Positions 1-8,599 of a stretch of 64,000 nucleotides of DNA are shown here, piece by piece. The stretch is from JAKLIH01 sp964618955 (lineage in GTDB: Bacteria > Patescibacteriota > Minisyncoccia > UBA6257 > JAKLIH01), in assembly GCA_964618955.1 (NCBI GenBank), contig CAZUBO010000001.1:6702-70701 (forward strand), in the 5' to 3' direction. The notes beneath the pieces were generated by a model, which was not told the DNA's origin, did no database searches, and saw only the letters and a program-made list of their open reading frames with translations. Each line of letters begins with the position of its first letter. The stretch's first letter is position 1. The position numbers were made by a program, and so were the translations under genes.

Positions 1-33
1 AAATCAACACAAAAGATTGATATTGTAATTTAA
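1..33 (+). CDS. C-terminal end of an upstream gene (partial)
   Basis: The first 33 bases read open in frame 1 and end in TAA, giving about ten residues (KSTQKIDIVI). They could be the tail of a gene lying before the window, but a run this short can be chance. The next 44 bases are AT-rich and lead to the tsaD start, with a TATACT-like element near position 47. Confidence 0.25.
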   Translation, partial: KSTQKIDIVI

Positions 34-77
34 AGGTTTTTACGATATACTAGGAGTAAATAAAACAAATAAAAATT

Positions 78-1160
78 ATGAAAATTTTAGCAATTGAAAC
101 TTCATGTGATGATACAGCTCTAGCAATTGTAGAATGTAATATGGATTTTCAAAACCTACAAACAAAATTATTGGCTAATGTTATCTCTAGCCAAACAAAA
201 CTTCATGCTAAGACCGGAGGGATTATTCCTAATTTAGCTGCCAGAGAGCATGAGAAGAATTTAATACCAGTTTTAAAAGAAGCTTTAAAACAGGCTAAGA
301 TTAAAATGAAAGAAATTAATAAAGAGATTGATCTAATAACTGTTACTAAAGGTCCGGGATTACAACCTTCGTTATTAATGGGACTGAACTTTGCAAAAAC
401 TTTATCCTATATAATTGAAAAACCAATAGTTGGAACCAATCATTTATTAGGTCATATTTTTTCAAATTTTATTAAGAATGATGGAACTTTTGAAAACAAA
501 ATTAAATTACCAGCAATTTGTTTATTAGTATCCGGTGGACACACTCAACTTTACAAAATTCAAAACTGAGATGAGATAGAATTGGTTGGTGAGACGGTTG
601 ATGATGCTAGCGGAGAATGCTTTGATAAGATTGCAAAGATTTTAAAACTTGGTTACCCGGGCGGAGTATTTGTTTCAAAGACTAGCGAACAATATAAAAT
701 AAAAAACAAGAATTCAAAATTAGAATTTAATTTACCTAAGCCTTTAATAAATTCAAAAGATTATAATTTTAGTTTTTCAGGATTAAAAACTGCGGTATTA
801 TACTTAGTTCAAAGATTGAAAAAAGAAAAGAAATACAATAAAAGAATAATGGAACAAATTTGTTTTGAAACTGAAGAAGTAATTACCGAAGTTTTAACAC
901 ATAAGACAATAAAATTAGCCAAAGAATCAAATGCTAAAACTATTATGATAGCTGGTGGTGTATCAGCTAACAAAAGATTACGGTCAAAGTTCCTTGAAAA
1001 GATTGATAATGAATTTGACTTTATCTGTCCAGATAGACTAATGTCGACAGATAATGGAGCGATGATTGCTATTGCTGGATATTATGAATATTTAAAGGGA
1101 TTTAAAGACGATTGTTTAACAGTAGAAGTCAATCCCAATTTAACAATAAATAAACAATAA
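78..1160 (+). CDS. tsaD: tRNA N6-adenosine threonylcarbamoyltransferase TsaD
   Basis: TsaD transfers the threonylcarbamoyl group onto A37 of ANN-decoding tRNAs, working with TsaB and TsaE. The 360-residue length fits the family. Visible are the N-terminal IETSCDDT motif, the HxxxH metal site in TNHLLGHIF (around residue 120), the VSGGHTQL glycine-rich motif, GETVDDASGE, and a late AGGVSANKRLR segment. A TGA at 567-569 sits between SGGHTQLYKIQN and DEIELVGE and is read as Trp; the frame is otherwise unbroken. The gene is followed after 2 bases by the tRNA-binding protein, so the two are probably co-transcribed. Confidence 0.95.
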
Positions 1161-1162
1161 AT

Positions 1163-1498
1163 ATGGAAACAATAAATATTGATGATTTTGGGAAAATCGA
1201 AATCAAGATTGGCAAGATTCTTGAAGCCGAGAAGCTAGCTGAAAGCAATAAACTTCTAAAATTAAAAGTTGATTTTGGGAATGAGGATATAAGACAGGTG
1301 CTATCAGGAATTGCCAAATACTATAATGCTGAAGATATTATTAACAAAGAATTTGCTTTTGTAACGAACTTAGAGCCTAGAAAAATGCTAGAATACGAAA
1401 GCCAAGCAATGATACTAGCATGTCATGATGAAAGTATTGATATGGTGAGCGTGTTGATACCAGACAAAGAAGTCCAAGCTGGATCAAAAGTTAATTAG
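1163..1498 (+). CDS. Stand-alone tRNA-binding domain protein (MetRS C-terminal domain / CsaA-like)
   Basis: This 111-residue protein is a single EMAP/Arc1p-type OB-fold tRNA-binding domain, like the C-terminal appendix of methionyl-tRNA synthetase. The family pattern is visible: IDDFGKIEIKIGKI at the N-terminus, KLLKLKVDFG, and NLEPRKMLEYESQAMIL. No synthetase catalytic domain is present. It may act in trans on MetRS or as a tRNA or protein chaperone; the sequence alone does not separate these. It starts 2 bases after tsaD and ends just before a strong terminator. Confidence 0.85.
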   Translation: METINIDDFGKIEIKIGKILEAEKLAESNKLLKLKVDFGNEDIRQVLSGIAKYYNAEDIINKEFAFVTNLEPRKMLEYESQAMILACHDESIDMVSVLIPDKEVQAGSKVN

Positions 1499-1499
1499 A

Positions 1500-1530
1500 A
1501 AACACCGCCTTAAATGGCGGTGTTTCTTTT
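1500..1530. terminator. Bidirectional Rho-independent terminator
   Basis: A GC-rich stem (aacaccgcc ... ggcggtgtt, loop ttaaat) is flanked by A residues on the left and T residues on the right. It lies between convergent genes, so it can end both the tsaD operon and tmk. Confidence 0.85.
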
Positions 1531-2167
1531 AATTAAATCTTTGTTTGATAATTTCAACGATCTGTTGATGAATTTGTTCGGGAGTTTGTAAAGCGTCAAT
1601 TGCAACTCAACGATCTTTGTATTTGTCAGCTAAGTATTGATAACCGTTATATGCACGTTGATAGAACCCTAAATCTTTTTGATCAAAGTGATTGGCTTTT
1701 TCATTAAAACGATTTGGTAATCGTTTATTTAATTCATCCATATACTTATCCATTTTGATATCAAGAAAAATGAATAGATCAGGAATAATATCACGCATAG
1801 CGAGAAAGCAAGAATCTTCAATACGTTTAAGATCTTGTTCAAAAGCAAAACATTGATATACAATAGTAGTAGTTCAGGCTCGATCTTGAATTAAGAAGAT
1901 ATCATTCTCTTGGTTGGGTACAATTATCTTCTCATAGATATCTGATCTACAGGCATTGAACATTAGAGATTGAGTTATGGGGTCGATAGGTTCATCATTA
2001 AATAGCAATATCTCGCGAAGTTTTTGACCAAGCTTTGTTTGGCCAGGTTCTTTAACAACCATAAATTCCAAATTGTTTTTAGTAAAGTATTCTTTTAACA
2101 TTTCTATTTGAGTACTTTTACCGCAACATTCCATTCCCTCCAAGAGTATATGTTTGATTTTTTTCAT
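1529..2167 (-). CDS. tmk: Thymidylate kinase
   Basis: Thymidylate kinase phosphorylates dTMP to dTDP for DNA synthesis. The 212-residue protein has the P-loop GMECCGKST at residues 11-19, an EPGQTKLGQKLREIL segment matching the family's EPGGT...R motif, and a DR motif followed by Trp (QDRAW). Two in-frame TGA codons must be read as Trp to reach the TAA stop. The stop is at the edge of the bidirectional terminator. It is the last of the leftward genes in this part of the window. Confidence 0.93.
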
Positions 2168-2186
2168 GATTAGAAATTTAATTTTA

Positions 2187-2903
2187 TTATTCTATAGAAT
2201 CAGCTTGAAATCTCAAAACTTCATAAGGGACTTTTAGTTCAAAGTCGCCAGCATAGTAAGGAGCTATTTGGTATTCATTGAAATAGAAGATGACAGAATC
2301 TTTTGATAAGCAAAAGGTTTTGTAATTATCTTCTTTAGGTTCAAACCCTTCTTCAAATAATTTAAATTCTAATTTTTGATTTTTAAAATATTCTAAAGCA
2401 AATTTTGATAAATCATTTAAAGCGTCAGGCGAAATTATAATCTTATCAAAAGTAATCTCAGAATTAGTTTGTAAATCAAAATTTTTAGTAAAGATTAGGT
2501 GGCTAGGATGAGCCCCGCCAGTATAATCTTCGCTAGCAAATCGCAAACTTAAAACACTATCTTGATTGGAAATTACGCTATAACTAATGAATAAAGTCAT
2601 AGGCGCACTATTAGGTGAAGGCTCGGCGGTGGCTTCTTTGAATTTATCAACTTTCTCTTGAATTAAATTCTTAATAACTTCATTGATAACGGGGTTGCTA
2701 ATTTTTGGATAAACTACATCAAGAGAATAATTATCTTTTTGTTCTTTAATAACTTCATCAGTAATTACAACTTTATCAGTAGGAATAGTAGTTGTTGTGG
2801 TGGTAGTGACTACAGCTAATTTTTTTGTTGATTGGGTTTTTATAATATACCCTCCCAAACAAACAATGCCGATTAAAAACAAAAACAAAAAGAATTTTTT
2901 CAT
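2187..2903 (-). CDS. Membrane-anchored DUF3298/RsiV-like protein
   Basis: The 238-residue protein starts with one hydrophobic segment (residues 3-23), followed by a poly-threonine stretch (VVTTTTTTTIP) and an extracytoplasmic domain. The domain resembles DUF3298, the C-terminal part of RsiV and related proteins, including the characteristic YTGGAHP motif. RsiV itself is a lysozyme-sensing anti-sigma factor, but no anti-sigma region is visible here, so only the fold-level assignment is made. It has no Trp codons. A poly-Thr linker after the membrane anchor recurs in other envelope proteins of this window. Confidence 0.7.
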   Translation of the reverse strand: MKKFFLFLFLIGIVCLGGYIIKTQSTKKLAVVTTTTTTTIPTDKVVITDEVIKEQKDNYSLDVVYPKISNPVINEVIKNLIQEKVDKFKEATAEPSPNSAPMTLFISYSVISNQDSVLSLRFASEDYTGGAHPSHLIFTKNFDLQTNSEITFDKIIISPDALNDLSKFALEYFKNQKLEFKLFEEGFEPKEDNYKTFCLSKDSVIFYFNEYQIAPYYAGDFELKVPYEVLRFQADSIE

Positions 2904-2925
2904 AGATATAAGTTTAAAAAATTAA

Positions 2926-3489
2926 TTAAAAAGATTCATTAAAGACATCTAAAATAAATTCTGAATTTTCTTCTGATTCGATATGTCCTTTGTCACCTAT
3001 TTGAAAGATTTGAACATCTAGATTTTTTAAAAACAAATCTTCATTTTCTTTAATGACATACGGATCGTCGTTCGAAAAGATACAGGAAATATTATCAGTA
3101 TGCTTCTTGACTAAGTCATAATTAATTGGAGTAGTTAGTCAAGGCTTAGCAATTTCTAATTCTTCATCACCCAAGCTACCGATAGTTAATCAACCAGCAA
3201 CAAATAGCGCTCCGCCAATTTTTGTTTCTTTTTCCAATCTTTCTAAATATCTGAGAACAGTTTGGCAACCAATACTATGGGCAATAAAATATGTATTTTC
3301 GTTAATTTCATTTTTAATTACTTCTTGCAATTTACCTACCCAAGATTCAATAGTTGGATTTTCGGTGTCAGGCATATCTAAAGATATAACATTACAATTT
3401 TGTTTTTCTAATTCAAATTTTAGATTAGGTATTCAATAAGATTTAGAATTGAATCCCCAACCATGAATAATATATACTGTTTTTTTCAT
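2926..3489 (-). CDS. RBBP9/YdeN-type serine hydrolase (alpha/beta fold)
   Basis: A small 187-residue alpha/beta hydrolase of the RBBP9/YdeN type. The start MKKTVYIIHGWGFNS carries the oxyanion HGWG motif, the nucleophile is in AHSIGCQT, the acid lies in SNDDPYV, and the catalytic His is in GDKGHI near the C-terminus. The complete triad suggests an active esterase or peptidase; the substrate is unknown. Three TGA codons are read as Trp. It is separated from the DUF3298-like gene by a short gap in the same direction. Confidence 0.82.
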
Positions 3490-3586
3490 ATTTATATATT
3501 AATTCTTAATACTAAAAGAATAACAAAAAATATCAAAGTTTACAAGTGCAATTTAAAAAGACGAAAAGTTATTTTCGTCTTTCTAT

Positions 3587-3662
3587 TGGGGCGGCTGATG
3601 GGATTCGAACCCACGACTTCCTGATCCACAGACAGGCGCTCTACCGCTGAACTACAGCCGCC
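3587..3662 (-). tRNA. tRNA-His(GUG), CCA encoded
   Basis: On the minus strand the sequence folds into a cloverleaf with a GCGGCTG acceptor, an extra 5' G as expected for His, a GTTCGAATC T-loop, and anticodon loop CTGTGGA (GTG). The 3' CCA is encoded. The innermost pair of the anticodon stem is a T-T mismatch. Confidence 0.93.
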
Positions 3663-3734
3663 ATAATTGTATTTACAGAATACCAAATTTTTCTTGAAAA
3701 AGCAATGATATATATAGTAGTCTAACAACAAATC

Positions 3735-3762
3735 CCGGTAGTAAAGGAATTTACCACCGGGA
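3735..3762 (-). terminator. Hairpin downstream of the surface protein
   Basis: A near-perfect inverted repeat (cccggtagtaaa / tttaccaccggg with one G-U pair) lies just beyond the surface-protein stop. The T-run on the minus strand is weak (atttgtt), so termination strength is uncertain. Confidence 0.55.
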
Positions 3763-3779
3763 GATGTTTGTTAAAATAA

Positions 3780-6407
3780 TTAGTCTTTTAAGCTATTGAT
3801 CTTCTTTTGAATTTGTTTCTCTTCTAGATCTTTTAAGAATTTCTTACCTTTTTCATTTTTGGTAACAAAAGCTCAAGTTGATCCAGTGATTAAAATGCTA
3901 AGACCAGTTACTAATATACCAGTCTCCATAGGGCCAGTAGATATTGTGGAAGCACCTAAAACAGAGGTATAGGTAATACTAGCGCTATCGCTTACAGTAC
4001 TAATACCATCAGCTTCAGTCTCAGCAGTATTGGTTATAGTATAGTAAGTTCCAGCTTGGTTAGCAATAGCTTGGAAAGTAATAATCTTTTTGTCTCCAGG
4101 TCTTAAAACACCAAGATTCAAACCTGTTGTTGCGATACCATCAACGTTAGCTATGTTATCAATCTTAGTGGTATTGATATAGTAGCTTAATGGAGCTGGT
4201 AATCTATCGATAACAGCAGTATTGTTGGCGTATCTGGAACTATGAATATTAGATACTAATAGATAGAATTCAATAACATCACCTTTCTTAGCCCTAATAA
4301 CCTTAGAGTAAGTTGAATCACCATTAGATAAGTTTCTACCTAACTTGGTAATTGTTAAGACTTTATCAGTTTGTTGGTCTAGAACGTTTAAGACTACGGA
4401 GTCAGAAACTGTTGAACCATTAGTACCAGTACAAGTTATAGTATAAGTAGTAGTACTTGATGGAGCTGTAGTTTCATTGCCATAAGTTGATTTAGAACCA
4501 CTTCAACCATTGGTTGCATAACAGGAGTTAATGCTATTTGAAGTTCAGGATAGAACAGCTGTTTGGCCTTTATATATAGTAGAAGGATAGACAGACAAAT
4601 CTACTGAAGGATTAGCGTCTCTAACTGTAACAACAACAGTATCAGTGGCAGAATTGTTTTCATTATAACAAGTAATAGTATAAGTAGTAGTATTATATGG
4701 GTTTACAGTTTCACTGCCATTGATTGGCTTTGAACCACTTCAACCATTTAAAGCTACACAATAAGTTGCATTTTGAGAAGTTCAAGATAGAACTGCTGTT
4801 TGACCACGATCAATGATTGATGGGCTAACATTTAAATCAACCGTAACTGTTTTCAAAGCACAAGCATTATTACAAGTAGCTAAATCAGTATATTGACCAG
4901 AGATGTCTAAAACACATTGGCCAGTTGATTTATTACAGGTATATTTAGTGGCTGGTTTTTGACAGCCATAAAAACATTCAGTGTAAGATGTGTATTGACC
5001 AGTATTAGATACTGTACAAGCAAAAGTTGATAAGTTACATTCATATCTTGGAGTTGGATTTGTGGCTTGGCAGTCAGCAGCACAAGCATTATATGAATTA
5101 AATTCTCCAGTACTGGAAACGTTACAACTTGAAGTTGAACGATTACAAGTATACTTAGAATTATTTGCTGGTGCTTGGCAAACTTGAGAACAATCAGAAT
5201 ATGAATTATATTCTCCATTTGAAGAAGCTGAACAACTATAGGTTGAAGTATTACAAGTAAATCTTGTAGGACGTTGTGGTGGCTGACAAGCAGACTCACA
5301 GTCTCCATAAGAACTATATTCTCCGGAAGCAGATGCCGAACAACTGTAGGTAGAATAGTTACAAGCAAATCTTGTAGGTCTTGGTCCTGGTTGGCAAGCA
5401 TTAGCACAATCGGTATAGTTTGTAAACTCACCACTTGGAGATACTGAACAACTATAGGTTGAATAGTTACAAGCAAATCTTGGAGGTTGTGGAGTAGTTA
5501 CACAGCCATTTTTACAAGCAGTTAAATTAGAATATTCACCAATACTAGAGACTACGCATCTCATAGCTGGTCTTTCACAATCATATCTCTTGACTGGATC
5601 AGGAATCTCATCCTTAGGATCAACAACAATAGAACATGAAGCGGATTTAGTAGCATTCTTATCATCAGTTACAGAAACATTAAATGTTTTTGTTCCAGAA
5701 GTTGTAAATGTTTTGTAAACAGTCTTAGAAGAACCATAGATATCACCACTTCAGATATAGGTATAAGGAGTCGTTCCACCAGAAACTTCAGCATAGACTT
5801 TTACTTCTTCGCCTACTTTACCTCTTGAAGGAGTAGTATAACAAGCTACAGTAATTGGGGTAGCTTCTTCCTCGACTGTAAAAGCACGAGTATTGCTAAC
5901 ACCAATAGTTGGATTATTAGTATAGTTACCATTCTTGGTTTCAGCATAAACTCAAACTTTACAATATTTGTAATTAGATACTCAAGTAGGAATACTTCAT
6001 CTAATACTAGTAGTAGAACTTGAAGTTCAACCAATCTCATTATCATCGTTAGACATAGAAACTGAATTACTACAACCAAATCTTACTAAGTAAGCTCCAG
6101 GAGTAGCACCAGATTTTTCTCAAGTGACAGTAACAGTCTTGCCAGGAACTACATATCCCCCTTTAACGGGAGTAGTTCTAGCACTGGAACTGGTATCAGA
6201 ATCAGTATAGCCATTAACGGTAATAGAATTAATAAAAGCAGTACAAGATCCAGTATTGTATGGATAAATATCTGGACAAGCACTAGCATTACCATTTTTA
6301 TCAGCAATAGTTAAGGCATCAGCAGAATTTCTACTAATGAAAGAAACGGCGCTGATAACAACGACCAAAAGAATAAATAATTTTTGATAAATATTTAAGT
6401 TTTTCAT
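3780..6407 (-). CDS. Large Cys-rich multidomain cell-surface protein
   Basis: An 875-residue secreted protein, one of the longest genes here. In order: signal/anchor helix (residues 9-30); a Ser/Thr-rich N-terminal domain; a PKD-like domain (about 185-262, GGTTPYTYIWSG); seven tandem Cys modules (about 270-520) with spacing C-x6-C-x13-C-x3-C; two copies of a module containing GQTAVLSWTS and NGWSGSK (about 530-675); a DUF11-like repeat domain (GVLRPGDKKIITFQ); then a C-terminal membrane helix and basic tail. The layout suggests a disulfide-stabilised rod held in the membrane, possibly for attachment to a host or neighbour cell; that role is inferred. Several TGA codons are read as Trp. A strong promoter and a leader hairpin precede it. 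Confidence 0.8.
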
Positions 6408-6420
6408 AGTATATTTTTTA

Positions 6421-6446
6421 TTCTTGGTAGTAAAACCAAGAATGCT
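6421..6446 (-). promoter_or_regulatory. Leader hairpin of the surface-protein mRNA
   Basis: A 9-bp perfect inverted repeat (attcttggt ... accaagaat, loop of 6) lies in the predicted 5' leader, directly before an A-rich stretch and the ATG at 6407. It has no following T-run, so it is more likely a stability or translation element than a terminator. Confidence 0.45.
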
Positions 6447-6466
6447 TGTTAATTTGTTATGAATTT

Positions 6467-6495
6467 ATTATATCATTTTTATATATATTTGTCAA
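6467..6495 (-). promoter_or_regulatory. Sigma70-type promoter of the surface-protein gene
   Basis: The minus strand has a perfect TTGACA (6495-6490), a 17-base spacer and a perfect TATAAT (6472-6467). Transcription should start near 6460, giving a leader of about 50 bases for the surface protein. Confidence 0.8.
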
Positions 6496-6573
6496 TTGAT
6501 ACGATTTATTAATAAAAGTTGTTTTCGACCAAAAAACAACTTAAATCAGTATCAATTTCTATGATTTTTATAT
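6494..6573 (-). ncRNA. Candidate small RNA or attenuated leader
   Basis: A second perfect promoter (6608-6580) would start RNA near 6573. The following 75 bases form nested inverted repeats: an outer stem (6494-6502 with 6549-6557) and an inner 10-bp stem (6516-6525 with 6533-6542) followed on the minus strand by TTTTATT. This resembles a short terminated RNA. The outer arm overlaps the -35 box of the surface-protein promoter. No open frame of note is present, and expression is inferred only. Confidence 0.4.
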
Positions 6574-6579
6574 ACTAAT

Positions 6580-6608
6580 ATTATAACATTAAATACTGTT
6601 TTTGTCAA
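6580..6608 (-). promoter_or_regulatory. Sigma70-type promoter upstream of the candidate small RNA
   Basis: A perfect TTGACA (6608-6603), 17-base spacer and TATAAT (6585-6580) on the minus strand. A DnaA-box-like TGTGGATAA lies just beyond it at 6625-6633; a single copy is not enough to call an origin. Confidence 0.7.
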
Positions 6609-6636
6609 TAGATAACGAATTATCTGTGGATAACTA

Positions 6637-6672
6637 AAAAGAGGCTAAAAAGATTACCTTATGCCTCCTTCT
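6637..6672 (-). terminator. Terminator of the PIG-L gene
   Basis: On the minus strand an aggaggc ... gcctc stem with a long loop is followed by TTTTT, about 30 bases after the second stop codon (6698) of the PIG-L frame. Its position supports the transcript extending past the amber codon to 6698. Confidence 0.6.
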
Positions 6673-6697
6673 ATATATAGTATATAAAAATGGCAAA

Positions 6698-7528
6698 TTA
6701 ATATTTGATATATAATTCATTACGTCGACAAAATGCTGGCAATAATTCTTTTAAAACTGGATAAGTAAGCTGGGATTTATATCCAAAAATAGTCTTACAT
6801 TTTAAATCTTCTTCGTCAGTAGTTAAAATTAGTTTTTGCCACTTCTAATTAAAACTAAGCAATGATAGTGGCGGAGTTAAATAACTATTTTTTAAATATT
6901 TCATTGGCCGAGGGTAATAACTATAATGTACTAAATAGGAATAATTTTTAATATTAGTTTGGCGATTTAAAATATTCAAAACCACCTGCCCGATTATACG
7001 GTGATCAATATGATGATCAAACACACTTGGATAAATTATGTAATTAGGACGAATGCCATAAAAAATATCTATAAAATCTTTTTCAATAACATCAGACCCT
7101 ATAGTTGAAAGTTTTTTATTTGGCAAATTTAATAAGAAAACATTTTGAGCATTAATTTTATAATTATTAATACTATTAAAAAATTCAATGTATCTTTTAT
7201 TTTTTATTTTTCTATAATTGCTATCAGTAACAAGAATGATATATACCTTAGCTTGGTTTTTGATAGCCCGTTGAATTAGACCACCAGTAGCTAACGTTTC
7301 ATCATCAGAATGAGGAGCAATGAAAACAACTTTTTCATCTTTTTGAGGAATATCAATATCACTTAGGATTGATATGGATTTTTGAGGTAAAACTTGAGTT
7401 TGTTGCAAAAAAGAAAAAATTAAAAATATTATTAATATAACAAAAACAATTAAGAATTTCTTCTTTTGAATAATAACCAATCTATCATTGGGATCAAGTT
7501 TGTTTTTTATATAGTGTTTTATATTCAT
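6698..7528 (-). CDS. PIG-L family deacetylase with in-frame amber codon
   Basis: A membrane-anchored LmbE/PIG-L type zinc deacetylase: one helix near residues 24-41, then the metal motif PHSDDE and a downstream HHIDH motif. These enzymes remove acetyl groups from N-acetylglucosamine-type sugars. The frame meets TAG at 6845-6847 after 227 residues, yet continues in the same frame for 48 more codons (KWQKLILTTDEEDLKCK..., ending RRNELYIKY) to TAA. That tail looks like the normal family C-terminus (a Trp, an acidic stretch, then a YKSQL segment). TAG is a normal stop elsewhere in the window. The gene is therefore either truncated by a nonsense mutation or read through. All catalytic motifs lie before the amber codon. 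Confidence 0.8.
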
Positions 7529-7545
7529 AGTATATTATTATAATG

Positions 7546-7616
7546 TGGAGATGCGGAGAATCGAACTCCGGACTGGTCATTGCGAACGACCTATTATACC
7601 ACTTAATTACACCCCC
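7546..7616 (-). tRNA. tRNA-Ala(CGC)
   Basis: Minus-strand cloverleaf with acceptor GGGGGTG/CATCTCC, T-loop GTTCGATTC and anticodon loop TTCGCAA (CGC). The G3-U70 wobble pair, the main alanine identity element, is present, and the discriminator is A. CCA is not encoded. A CGC anticodon is unusual in so AT-rich a genome, where GCG codons are rare. Confidence 0.8.
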
Positions 7617-7659
7617 CTCGCAATATGTTAATTATATCAGAGAAACGTTTTAATGTAAA

Positions 7660-7978
7660 ATAAAAAAAACCTCCGACCTGCACGATCATATCAGGATTTT
7701 TTGTTAACAAGATTAAAGACATTTAATAAATCTTTTATCTTGTTCCTCGCATGTTCTTATCCACCCGAAGTCAATAATTCGCCTAACAATTAATTCTAAT
7801 AATTTGTTATTGACCGATATATATCTCTTTGACAATGAACGTCCGCCAATTAATCTTTCAAGAGATATACTTGTCTTACTCGTCACCAGTTCTTTTTTCC
7901 TAAACGTAAATGTTAATCATATTCTTCTTAATAATATTTTGATCATTACTCTCCTCTATATTATAATAAGGCCTTAAT
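7660..7978 (-). ncRNA. Candidate structured RNA of unknown class (about 300 nt)
   Basis: This stretch has no convincing reading frame but many complementary segments on the minus strand: tatatctctt with aaagagatata, gtcaataa with ttattgac, aacaagat with atcttgtt enclosing a small inner stem, and cctg with cagg before a run of Ts near 7665. A TATAAT hexamer near 7960 could start it; the -35 is weak. I looked for RNase P, tmRNA and SRP RNA landmarks and found none, so the class is left open. AT-rich sequence can produce such pairings by chance. Confidence 0.35.
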
Positions 7979-7998
7979 GTTATGTTATATAACTTTAC

Positions 7999-8026
7999 GG
8001 CGACAATTGCAAAAGCAATTATCGCC
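7999..8026. repeat. Inverted repeat hairpin 1
   Basis: GGCGACAATTGC is followed by AAAA and an inverted copy with one mismatch. It directly abuts a second hairpin, and both lie between the candidate structured RNA and the palindrome array. Confidence 0.7.
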
Positions 8027-8065
8027 AATCAAAGATATGATTGCTTTGCAATCATATCTTTGATT
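8027..8065. repeat. Perfect 18-bp inverted repeat hairpin 2
   Basis: AATCAAAGATATGATTGC, a TTT loop, then its exact reverse complement. An 18-bp perfect stem with no following T-run is more than a standard terminator needs. Confidence 0.8.
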
Positions 8066-8087
8066 TAAAAGTCTTCTCATTCATCAC

Positions 8088-8526
8088 CGTGTCGCAAAAT
8101 ATTCAGAAACAAAAGTGCGTGACACTTTATATAGCGTGTCGCAAAATAATGCGTGACAAGTGAAAATGTCACGCGCGTGACACTTTGACTACGTTTTTCG
8201 ACTTTTAAATATAAAATCACAGTGCGAAATGTCACGCGCGTGACATTTCAATAACTTTATTAGCTTGATCATATTGTAAATTGTCACGCGCGTGACAATT
8301 TGATATAACCTTTAATCCTTAATAATTAATAATTTACATTAGAATCAAAACAATAAACCATATAACAAGTTCAATCTTATTGAATTGTCACGCGCGTGAC
8401 AATTCAATAATCTATTTTTATATGAATAATAAAGAAATGTCACGCGCGTGACATTTCACAAACATGATTTATTGGCGATATTGTAAAGTGTCACGCGCGT
8501 GACATTTAAAATGCCGTGTCGCAAAA
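8088..8526. repeat. Array of GC-rich palindromes on a ~52-bp period
   Basis: Six copies of the perfect 16-bp palindrome TGTCACGCGCGTGACA start at 8167, 8230, 8282, 8386, 8438 and 8489; a degenerate seventh is at about 8112-8126. Start-to-start distances are 63, 52, 104, 52 and 51, so most sit on a 52-bp grid with one vacant position. The flanks differ between copies but stay complementary in four of them (for example gaaa/tttc, aaat/attt, attgaat/attcaat), so each copy is a 24-30 bp palindrome. A second motif, CGTGTCGCAAAA, occurs at 8088, 8135 and 8515 and brackets the array. No coding frame crosses it. Its function is unknown; binding sites for a dimeric protein, a replication or partition site, or an RNA hairpin array are possible. 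Confidence 0.85.
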
Positions 8527-8557
8527 GGAAATTAATTAATACGTTAATCATATAAAA

Positions 8558-8596
8558 TAAAAAGGGGGGAACACTTTTTGTTTATCCTCCTTTTAT
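8558..8596 (-). terminator. Terminator of the 31-residue membrane peptide gene
   Basis: On the minus strand aaaaggagg pairs with ccccccttttt across a loop and is followed by a T-rich run. It begins directly after the small gene's TAA. Confidence 0.65.
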
Positions 8597-8599
8597 ATT

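Noticed and set aside
78..1160. tsaD as a pseudogene split by a stop
   Set aside because: The interruption is a TGA, and the same happens in most core genes at Trp positions; the frame is intact with UGA=Trp.
4907..5476. A 189-codon open frame inside the Cys-rich surface-protein gene
   Set aside because: It is a shifted frame of the repeat region on the same strand; the composition (runs of Val, Ile, Leu) follows from the repeats, and the real frame has signal peptide, modules and anchor.
7660..7978. RNase P RNA, tmRNA or SRP RNA
   Set aside because: None of the diagnostic stretches (GAGGAAAGTCC-type P4, tRNA-like ends with GGTTCGA, GGAAGGA-type SRP loop) could be found on either strand.
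8088..8526. CRISPR array
   Set aside because: The repeats are short perfect palindromes with spacing of about 36 bases that includes partially repeated flanks; no cas genes are nearby and one grid position is empty.
6598..8590. Chromosomal replication origin
   Set aside because: Only one good DnaA-box-like site (6625-6633) and one weak one (near 7756) are present, and dnaA, dnaN or gyrB are not adjacent. The palindrome array keeps the possibility open but does not prove it.
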